Translations under genes and position numbers: made by a program
In this document: piece by piece, positions 12,806 to 18,329 of the stretch
How positions within the stretch are numbered: position 1 is the stretch's first letter
Layout of the letters: each line of letters opens with the position of its first letter
The notes under the pieces: model-generated
Databases searched by the model: none
Told to the model about the DNA's origin: nothing
The model's input: only the letters and a program-made list of their open reading frames with translations
From: Firmicutes bacterium UBA5559
Lineage (GTDB): Bacteria > Bacillota > Clostridia > Peptostreptococcales > Anaerovoracaceae
Direction: 5' to 3'
Length of the DNA stretch: 18,329 bases
NCBI GenBank assembly: GCA_002425705.1
Contig: DIMT01000035.1
Span: 1 to 18,329, forward strand

Positions 12806-14707
12806 ATGGGCACTATTTTTTTTCTAATCGTATTTCCGCTAGTTGTTGCTGTTGCTCTGCTGGTTCTCAAGACTGATGCGATTCGGGATATGCTGGTTCG
12901 TGTGGCTGCCATAGTTATTGGCGCGGCGTCCATCTATCTGGCGGTTCAGTATTACGGCACCGGAGGCGAAATGTTCGACTTCCACAGCGAGACTTTGAAT
13001 TACCTGTTTATGGTGATTGAAGCTTTACTGGCCGTAGTCGTTATCGTCCTGGGTATCAAATACAAAAAATACCTGGCGTTAGTTCTTGCAGCCATCCAGA
13101 CACCAATCTTAATTTGGTTTGAACTGACTATTGGCCACCATGTAAACGTGGTCAACAACATCTACATCGACCGTTTATCTATTGTTATGGTTTTGATCAT
13201 CGGAATCATCGGAAGCCTGATCTGTGTTTACGCACTGCCATATATGAAAGATTTCCAGCATCACCATCACGGTGAAAAAGACAGAAGACCCTGGTTCTTC
13301 TTCCTGCTGTTCCTTTTCCTTTCCGCCATGTTCGGAATCGTGGTTTCCAATAATCTGGTATGGCTTCATTTCTTCTGGGAGATTACCACTCTTTGCTCCT
13401 TCTTCCTCATCGGATTCACCAAGACAAAGGAAGCTATCGACAATTCTTTCCGGGCATTGATTTTCAATCTGATGGGTGGTTTTGGTTTCGTTCTGGCTAT
13501 TTTGGTTCTTGGGACCTATTACAATACTTTGGAGCTGAGCACCATGATTCTTTACGGAACTATGGGATATAGCGTAGTCCTTCCTGCTGCCCTGCTGGCT
13601 TTTGCCGGCATTACCAAGGCAGCCCAGATGCCCTTCAGCAGCTGGCTGCTGGGTGCTATGGTAGCTCCTACACCGACATCCGCCCTGCTCCACTCATCCA
13701 CCATGGTTAAGGCAGGGGTTTTCCTAATCATCAAGCTTTCTCCCGTTCTTGGATGGAATATGGCGGGCATCATGACGATGATGGTGGGAGGAATCACCTT
13801 CCTGTTTGCTTCTTTTGCCGCCATCTCTCAGAGCAATGCCAAGAGAGTACTGGCTTATTCTACCGTAGCCAACCTGGGATTGATCGTAGCCTGTGCCGGC
13901 ATCGGCACCTATGCAGCCGTCTGGGCAGCCGTCATGCTGGTCATTTTCCATGCTATCACCAAGTCCCTTCTCTTCCTTTGTGTCGGTACTGCTGAACACA
14001 ACATCGGAAGCCGGGATATTGAAGATATGGACGGGCTCTTTGGAAGAATGCCAAGACTGGCTACTTTCATGATCGTCGGCATTTCCGGCATGTTCCTGGC
14101 TCCCCTGGGTATGCTGGTATCCAAATGGGCTGCCATGACGGCCTTTATCGACTCCGGCAACATTCTGCTGGTGGCCATCATCTGCTTCGGCAGTGCGGCA
14201 ACGGCGTTCTACTGGACCAAGTGGCTGGGCAAAATGACGGCCATTATGGCCAGAAGAGAAAATATTCAGGACCATGTCCACAAGGAAGAGTGGGTTGTTT
14301 TGGGGACCCTGACTGGCATGACCATAATAGCAATCATGGCCTTCCCGATCATTTCCAGCGGAATACTGGTACCCTATTTGGTCAACGTATTTGCAGGGGT
14401 GGACGCAGCAAGCCTGCTTTCCGGAAACATGTTCATCATGACTGCTATGCTGGCCCTGGTGATTCTGCTGCCGATCCTGTTCTTCGGCAAGACCAACAAG
14501 AAAATCGTTCCCATCTACCTTTCCGGTGCCAATGTGGGAGACGACCTTCGGTTTACCGACTCCTTCCAGCAGCCTAAGGAAGTATCCCTGAAGAACTGGT
14601 ATATGGAAGACTACTTTGGTGAAGTTAAAATGAGCCGATACGGAAACATTGCTTCGGCTGTTGTGATCATCGCAGTGATGGCTATGATGCTGGGAGGTGT
14701 GCTCTAA
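12806..14707 (+). CDS. echA: Ech hydrogenase subunit A (NuoL/MrpA-like ion pump)
   Basis: 633-residue polytopic protein of the NuoL/M/N-MrpA antiporter family, near the usual EchA size. Residues of the proton path are present: Glu192 in FFWEITTLCSFFLIGF (TM5), Lys271 in GITKAAQMPFSSWLLGAM (TM7 start), the APTPTSALLHSSTMVKAGVF signature with His296 and Lys302, Lys346 in SNAKRVLAYSTVANLGL (TM10-11 region), and His382/Lys386 in FHAITKSLLFL. In Ech this subunit moves H+ or Na+ across the cytoplasmic membrane, driven by electron flow from ferredoxin to protons. The coupling ion cannot be read from the sequence. A run of four histidines (152-155) sits in a polar loop before the next hydrophobic segment. 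First gene of the six-gene operon; its stop overlaps the echB start by one base. Confidence 0.94.
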   Translation: MGTIFFLIVFPLVVAVALLVLKTDAIRDMLVRVAAIVIGAASIYLAVQYYGTGGEMFDFHSETLNYLFMVIEALLAVVVIVLGIKYKKYLALVLAAIQTPILIWFELTIGHHVNVVNNIYIDRLSIVMVLIIGIIGSLICVYALPYMKDFQHHHHGEKDRRPWFFFLLFLFLSAMFGIVVSNNLVWLHFFWEITTLCSFFLIGFTKTKEAIDNSFRALIFNLMGGFGFVLAILVLGTYYNTLELSTMILYGTMGYSVVLPAALLAFAGITKAAQMPFSSWLLGAMVAPTPTSALLHSSTMVKAGVFLIIKLSPVLGWNMAGIMTMMVGGITFLFASFAAISQSNAKRVLAYSTVANLGLIVACAGIGTYAAVWAAVMLVIFHAITKSLLFLCVGTAEHNIGSRDIEDMDGLFGRMPRLATFMIVGISGMFLAPLGMLVSKWAAMTAFIDSGNILLVAIICFGSAATAFYWTKWLGKMTAIMARRENIQDHVHKEEWVVLGTLTGMTIIAIMAFPIISSGILVPYLVNVFAGVDAASLLSGNMFIMTAMLALVILLPILFFGKTNKKIVPIYLSGANVGDDLRFTDSFQQPKEVSLKNWYMEDYFGEVKMSRYGNIASAVVIIAVMAMMLGGVL

Positions 14708-15573
14708 TGACTACAATGATATTATGGGTGATCGCCTACCTGATTTTTGCTCCCCTGGTGGGAGGCATCTTAGCCGGTCTGGACCGGATCGTCAGCGCCA
14801 GGATGCAGGGCCGTGTTGGTCCCCCGATCCTTCAGCCCTTCTATGATGTGCTGAAACTGATGGAGAAAGAAGCGTTGACGGTCAATAAAGTTCAGGATTT
14901 CTACGTGATGTGCTTCCTGATCTTCATCATCATTACGGGAGGATTCTTCTTTGCCGGCGGAGACCTGTTGCTGGTGATCTTCTCCCTGACGTTGGCCAGC
15001 GTGTTCCTGATTGTGGCGGCCTTTTCTTCCAACTCCCCCTATGCACAAATCGGGGCAGAAAGAGAACTGCTTCAGATTATGGCCTATGAGCCCATGGTGC
15101 TGATGACCGCTGTCGGATTCTACATGTTCACCGGCAGCTTCAGGGTCTCCGATATCCTGACCTTTGGTCAGATGCCTCTGTTGTATCTGATTGGAATCTT
15201 CTTCGGTTACCTGTTCATCCTGACCATCAAATTCCGAAAATCTCCCTTTGACCTGAGCATGTCTCACCACGCTCATCAGGAGCTGGTCAAAGGTCTGACC
15301 ACCGAGTTTTCCGGCAAGACCCTTGCTATGATCGAAGTGGCTCACTGGTACGAAAATATTTTCCTTCTGGGATTTGTGTTCCTCTTCTTTGTCAACGGGA
15401 CACCCCTGGGTATCGCACTGGGCGTCGTCGTATGTCTGGTGGCTTACTTCCTGGAAGTTCTCATCGACAACAGCTATGCCCGTATGAAGTGGCAGTTCAC
15501 GCTGAAGTCATCCTGGGTTATCGCTATTACGGCAGGCTTCATCAATCTGGTGGTTCTGCGATTCATGTTTTAA
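14707..15573 (+). CDS. echB: Ech hydrogenase subunit B (NuoH-like membrane anchor)
   Basis: 288 residues, about eight hydrophobic segments, homologous to complex I subunit NuoH/ND1. Recognisable stretches are DRIVSARMQGRVGPPILQPF (26-45), GAERELLQIMAYEP (116-129) and the charged loop KSPFDLSMSHHAHQELVKGL (178-197), which continues into TTEFSG. In the complex I/Ech family these acidic loops contact the hydrophilic arm and help couple redox chemistry to ion movement. EchB carries the peripheral hydrogenase module on the membrane. ATG 14707 shares its A with the echA stop, and GGGAGGTG (14692-14699) lies inside the echA end. echC follows after 12 bases. Confidence 0.94.
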   Translation: MTTMILWVIAYLIFAPLVGGILAGLDRIVSARMQGRVGPPILQPFYDVLKLMEKEALTVNKVQDFYVMCFLIFIIITGGFFFAGGDLLLVIFSLTLASVFLIVAAFSSNSPYAQIGAERELLQIMAYEPMVLMTAVGFYMFTGSFRVSDILTFGQMPLLYLIGIFFGYLFILTIKFRKSPFDLSMSHHAHQELVKGLTTEFSGKTLAMIEVAHWYENIFLLGFVFLFFVNGTPLGIALGVVVCLVAYFLEVLIDNSYARMKWQFTLKSSWVIAITAGFINLVVLRFMF

Positions 15574-15585
15574 GGAGGTGTCAAG

Positions 15586-16080
15586 ATGTCTTATGTAACC
15601 AAATCCCCCTGGGTCATTCATTATGATGGATCCAGCTGCAACGGATGCGATATCGAAGTGCTGGCATGCCTGACACCCATGTATGACGTGGAACGGTTCG
15701 GAATCATCAACACCGGAAACCCGAAGCATGCGGATGTATTCCTGGTAACGGGGGCCATTAATGAGCAGAATAAAGGCGTCGTCCAGCAGATCTACGACCA
15801 GATGCCGGAACCCAAGGTTGTTGTCGCAGTGGGAATCTGTGCAACCTCCGGTGGTATATTTAAAGAATGCTACAACATCCTGGGAGGAACCGACACCGTA
15901 ATTCCGGTAGACGTCTACGTTCCCGGATGTGCCGCCAGACCGGAAGCCATCATCGACGGAGTCGTCAAGGGCCTGAGCGTTCTGGCAGAAAAGAAAGCCG
16001 CGATGGGAAAGAAACCCGTCGAAACTGCCCCGGCAGCCGAAGCGGCAGCCACTGAAACTGAAATGAAGGAGGAAGCATAA
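15586..16080 (+). CDS. echC: Ech hydrogenase small subunit C (NuoB-like, proximal [4Fe-4S])
   Basis: 164 residues. The NuoB-like fold shows the four proximal cluster ligands: Cys18 and Cys21 (SSCNGCDIE), Cys85 (VGICATSGGIF) and Cys115 (VPGCAARPEAIIDGV). It passes electrons from the EchF ferredoxin clusters to the [NiFe] site in EchE. It is short, as in group 4 hydrogenases, and lacks the twin-arginine signal of uptake hydrogenases, so it faces the cytoplasm. Residues ~140-164 form an Ala/Glu/Thr-rich tail not needed for the fold. A strong AAGGAGGTG (15572-15580) precedes ATG 15586. The stop shares one base with the echD start. Confidence 0.95.
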   Translation: MSYVTKSPWVIHYDGSSCNGCDIEVLACLTPMYDVERFGIINTGNPKHADVFLVTGAINEQNKGVVQQIYDQMPEPKVVVAVGICATSGGIFKECYNILGGTDTVIPVDVYVPGCAARPEAIIDGVVKGLSVLAEKKAAMGKKPVETAPAAEAAATETEMKEEA

Positions 16081-16439
16081 TGAAACAGAACATCATCAAT
16101 GGAAAGAATTTCGTGACCCTTGCTTCTTCTGAACTGATTGAAAAGCTGACGGACCTGAAAGCGGACGGTTATCGTCTGGGACAGATCTGTGCCACCAAGG
16201 TGTCCGAAGGATTTGAAATCATCTACTCCATGGATAAGGATCACAGCCTGCTGAACCTGAAGCTGACGATTCCGGAAGAGGAAGAAATCATGAGCGTGAC
16301 TGGTGTCTACTGGGCGGCGTTCATTTACGAAAACGAAATGCAGGATTTATTCGGGGTGAAGATCAAACATATGGCCCTGAACTATGGTGGTCATTTCTTC
16401 AAGGTTTCCGAACCTACGCCATGGAATCCGAAGAAATAG
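16080..16439 (+). CDS. echD: Ech hydrogenase subunit D (NuoC-like)
   Basis: 119-residue soluble protein homologous to the core of complex I subunit NuoC (30 kDa). The conserved C-terminal stretch SVTGVYWAAFIYENEMQDLF (71-90), followed by Gly-Val-Lys, matches the family's ...A.WyErEvyDlfG motif. It carries no cofactor ligand and serves as a structural part of the hydrophilic arm next to EchE. The start overlaps echC by one base, and AAGGAGG (16067-16073) lies in the echC end. echE begins 18 bases after its stop, with AAAGGGAGAG in the gap. Confidence 0.9.
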   Translation: MKQNIINGKNFVTLASSELIEKLTDLKADGYRLGQICATKVSEGFEIIYSMDKDHSLLNLKLTIPEEEEIMSVTGVYWAAFIYENEMQDLFGVKIKHMALNYGGHFFKVSEPTPWNPKK

Positions 16440-16457
16440 GAAAGGGAGAGTGAGACA

Positions 16458-17537
16458 ATGGGTAAACGAACGATAATTCCTTTCGGACCACAGCATCCGG
16501 TACTGCCGGAGCCCATCCATCTGGACCTGGTAATCGAAGACGAAACCGTTGTGGAGGCGATTCCTTCCATCGGATTCATTCACCGGGGCCTGGAGAAGCT
16601 GGTGGAAAAGAAAGAATATGCCGAAATGGTATATGTCATAGAAAGAGTCTGCGGGATCTGCAGCTTCGGTCACGGATGGGGCTACTGCGCCGCCGTAGAA
16701 GGAGCTATGGATATCCAGGTCCCCAGAAGAGCCGAATATCTGCGAACCATCTGGCATGAACTGTCCAGAATCCACAGCCATCTGCTGTGGCTGGGACTGC
16801 TGGCCGACGGTTTCGGTTTTGAAAGCTTGTTCATGCATACCTGGAAGATTCGGGAAACCATTCTGGATATCCTGGAAAAAACCACAGGCGGGCGGGTTAT
16901 TTTCTCCGTTTGCAAGGTGGGGGGCGTCCGGAAGGACGTGGATGCAGAAACCCTGAAGGAAATCGACGAAATCCTGGCTAAGATCCGGGCAGAAATCGAG
17001 GAACTGAAGGAAGTCTTCCTGGAAGACGATTCCATCAAAAACCGGCTTTGCGGCGTTGGCTACCTGTCAAAGGAAGATGCTATTGAGCTTTGCGCGGTTG
17101 GACCAATGGCCAGAGCCTCCGGACTCCGGCTGGATATGCGACTTAATGGAGACGGGGCCTATGGGGAACTGGACTTCGAACCGGTGGTCACCGACGAGGG
17201 TGATTGCTACGGCAGAACCAAGGTTCGAATCTTCGAAGTTCTTCAGTCCATCGACCTGATTCATCAAGCCATTGCACAGATTCCGGAGGGAGAATTATCC
17301 GTGCCGGTTTCCGGACCAGCCACCGGCGAATTTATGGCCCGGATTGAACAGCCCCGGGGAGAAGCTTACTACTACGCCAAGGGCAACGGAACCAAATTCC
17401 TGGAAAGAATGCGGGTTCGGACACCGACCAACATGAATATCCCGGCATTAGTTAAAACCCTGCAGGGTTGTGATCTGGCGGACGTGCCTATGCTGGTCCT
17501 GACCATCGATCCCTGCATCAGCTGTACAGAAAGGTAG
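16458..17537 (+). CDS. echE: Ech [NiFe] hydrogenase large subunit E (NuoD-like)
   Basis: 359 residues. Both nickel-binding motifs are complete: L1 RVCGICSFGH (63-72; Cys65, Cys68) and L2 DPCISC (351-356; Cys353, Cys356). All four Ni-Fe ligands are therefore present, which marks an active hydrogenase rather than complex I NuoD. The start PFGPQHPVLPEP (8-19) is the NuoD/EchE signature. It catalyses 2H+ + 2e- = H2 in the cytoplasm. The protein ends Cys-Thr-Glu-Arg directly after the last ligand, so it has no C-terminal extension for a maturation protease to remove; this is known in some Ech-type enzymes. The Fe(CN)2CO cofactor still requires Hyp proteins, none of which is evident here. RBS AAAGGGAGAG at 16441-16450. 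Confidence 0.96.
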   Translation: MGKRTIIPFGPQHPVLPEPIHLDLVIEDETVVEAIPSIGFIHRGLEKLVEKKEYAEMVYVIERVCGICSFGHGWGYCAAVEGAMDIQVPRRAEYLRTIWHELSRIHSHLLWLGLLADGFGFESLFMHTWKIRETILDILEKTTGGRVIFSVCKVGGVRKDVDAETLKEIDEILAKIRAEIEELKEVFLEDDSIKNRLCGVGYLSKEDAIELCAVGPMARASGLRLDMRLNGDGAYGELDFEPVVTDEGDCYGRTKVRIFEVLQSIDLIHQAIAQIPEGELSVPVSGPATGEFMARIEQPRGEAYYYAKGNGTKFLERMRVRTPTNMNIPALVKTLQGCDLADVPMLVLTIDPCISCTER

Positions 17538-17546
17538 GTGGCAGGC

Positions 17547-17963
17547 TTGTTCGTATCAAAAATCAGCAAATTAGTCTTAAGGAGCCTGTTCAAAAAACCG
17601 GCCACCAAGATGTACCCGGTGGTTCCCCGAGTCTGGGAAGAGCGGACCAGGGGCCATATCGGCATCGTGGAAGAGGATTGCATCCTTTGCGGAATCTGTA
17701 TGAGAAAATGCCCCACCAACTGTATCACCGTCGATCGAAACAAGAGAAAGTGGATCATCGAACGGATGCAGTGCATCCAGTGTGGCTGCTGTGTCGAGGT
17801 TTGCCCCAAGCAGTGTCTGACCATGGAACAGGCCTATACCACACCGGAAACCTTCAAGGTGGTGGATACCCACGACATTCCGGCACCGCCGCCCAAAGCT
17901 GCTCCGGTGGCTCCTGCAGCACCAGCACAGGAAGCACCCAAGGCAGAGGCCCCCACAGCGTAA
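17547..17963 (+). CDS. echF: Ech hydrogenase subunit F (2[4Fe-4S] ferredoxin-like)
   Basis: About 138 residues, NuoI-like. Two CxxCxxCxxxCP motifs bind two [4Fe-4S] clusters: Cys45, 48, 51, 55 and Cys76, 79, 82, 86 (numbered from the TTG start). It accepts electrons from soluble ferredoxin and hands them to EchC. The N-terminal SLFKKPATKMYP segment is typical of this subunit. The last ~28 residues are a Pro/Ala-rich tail beyond the fold. Start: no ATG is available. TTG 17547 has AGGTGG (17536-17541) five bases upstream. GTG 17538, directly after the echE stop, is the alternative and would add three residues but has poorer spacing. This is the last gene of the operon; a terminator follows. Confidence 0.93.
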   Translation: MFVSKISKLVLRSLFKKPATKMYPVVPRVWEERTRGHIGIVEEDCILCGICMRKCPTNCITVDRNKRKWIIERMQCIQCGCCVEVCPKQCLTMEQAYTTPETFKVVDTHDIPAPPPKAAPVAPAAPAQEAPKAEAPTA

Positions 17964-17984
17964 AAATCATAGACCTATAAAAAG

Positions 17985-18004
17985 ATAAAAGTGCCCACTT
18001 TTAT
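17985..18004 (+). other. AU-rich hairpin after echF
   Basis: ATAAAAGT (17985-17992) and ACTTTTAT (17997-18004) can pair around GCCC. It precedes the main terminator and could act as a 3'-end stabiliser or an inefficient first stop. It is weakly paired and without a T-run. Confidence 0.35.
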
Positions 18005-18011
18005 AAATCGA

Positions 18012-18041
18012 TAAAAACAGGCGATTCACCGCCTGTTTTTT
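18012..18041 (+). terminator. Intrinsic terminator of the ech operon
   Basis: CAGGCG (18018-18023) pairs with CGCCTG (18030-18035) around ATTCAC, with five A's before and six T's after extending the stem. The A-run and T-run would let it terminate transcription from either direction. Confidence 0.9.
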
Positions 18042-18174
18042 GTTGCAACTCGTCGAAATATGGGATAGCAAGTAGGAAGCCCCAATGGAGGATTTCGGGT
18101 TATAATATAGGAAGAGAATGAAAAATGAGGATGTTTGTTTATTGTGAATAATCAGATTATTTGCCGATTCGGCC

Positions 18175-18203
18175 TTGAAGAGCGGATGAAAAAGTTGTAT
18201 AAT
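18175..18203 (+). promoter_or_regulatory. Candidate promoter near the window end (first)
   Basis: TTGAAG (18175-18180) and a perfect TATAAT (18198-18203) are 17 bases apart. It points toward the right edge of the window. Confidence 0.45.
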
Positions 18204-18254
18204 GTATACTGTATTTTGACTACGGGATATTTCATTTTCCAAGCTTTTATCGGC

Positions 18255-18281
18255 TTGACAAGTATCCGATATTCATATAAT
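18255..18281 (+). promoter_or_regulatory. Candidate promoter near the window end (second)
   Basis: Both hexamers are perfect: TTGACA (18255-18260) and TATAAT (18276-18281). The spacer is only 15 bases, two short of optimum, which usually weakens a promoter or marks one needing an activator. Confidence 0.45.
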
Positions 18282-18329
18282 CTATGTAGTAATTATAAAA
18301 AATATGGACTTAAATTGCAATAGCAAATT

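Larger units (their letters stand above)
18042..18329. other. Gene-free region with candidate promoters
   Basis: This 288-base AT-rich stretch has no open frame with a credible ribosome binding site and start. It holds two forward candidate promoters (listed separately) and a lone TATAAT at 18101-18106 with no -35. It is probably the upstream region of a gene beginning past the window end. Confidence 0.6.

Noticed and set aside
12806..17963. Interpretation of the six-gene cluster as partial respiratory complex I.
   Set aside because: The large subunit keeps all four Ni-binding cysteines, the NADH-oxidising and quinone-module subunits (NuoE, F, G, A, J, K) are absent, and the order A-F is that of Ech hydrogenase.
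18135..18323. A 62-codon open frame at the right end with a hydrophobic middle.
   Set aside because: It begins at TTG with no ribosome binding site, and both candidate promoters lie inside it. The sequence is AT-rich and unlike any family I know.
1..18329. CRISPR array, insertion sequence, tRNA or prophage attachment site.
   Set aside because: I saw no regularly spaced repeats, transposase-like frames, tRNA cloverleaf sequences or integrase genes on either strand.

Overview
The window reads as chromosomal DNA of an anaerobic, low-to-medium GC Firmicute, most likely a fermentative clostridium. Three things suggest this: the pcrA-ligA pair, the SRP RNA-dnaX-ybaB-recR block typical of Firmicutes, and a six-subunit Ech-type energy-converting [NiFe] hydrogenase. 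Near-consensus SigA-type promoters and strong AAGGAGG-like ribosome binding sites agree. All confidently called genes are on the + strand. The species cannot be named from this sequence.

Layout. (1) Bases 1-77 hold the probable last codons of an upstream gene and a perfect intrinsic terminator. (2) 113-6302: a divergent cation diffusion facilitator, the PcrA/UvrD helicase, a divergent NAD+-dependent DNA ligase (LigA) and a HypE/PurM-like AIR-synthase-fold protein; the last three are nearly contiguous or overlapping. (3) 6286-9044: a near-perfect promoter drives a compact SRP RNA, whose terminator lies immediately before dnaX, followed by ybaB/ebfC and recR. (4) 9045-12697: two separately controlled amino acid-polyamine-organocation (APC) permeases, each followed by a clear terminator. 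One is AAT-like; the other resembles the polyamine/H+ symporter branch and carries two extra C-terminal membrane segments. (5) 12729-18043: the echABCDEF operon with its own extended -10 promoter, a Rex-like inverted repeat over the promoter, and a terminator after echF. (6) The last ~290 bases hold no convincing gene but two candidate promoters pointing out of the window.

How it works together. Regions 2 and 3 are housekeeping: DNA repair and replication plus protein targeting. Regions 4 and 5 look like energy metabolism of an amino acid or amine fermenter. The permeases would bring in nitrogenous substrates. Ech would re-oxidise reduced ferredoxin by making H2 (or run in reverse) while moving H+ or Na+. 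The most notable regulatory signal is the palindrome over the ech promoter, which matches the clostridial Rex (NADH/NAD+ sensor) operator closely. The most notable protein-level oddity is LigA, which sits in the normal ligA position but lacks several residues of the standard adenylation site. I found no CRISPR array, insertion sequence, tRNA or phage feature.
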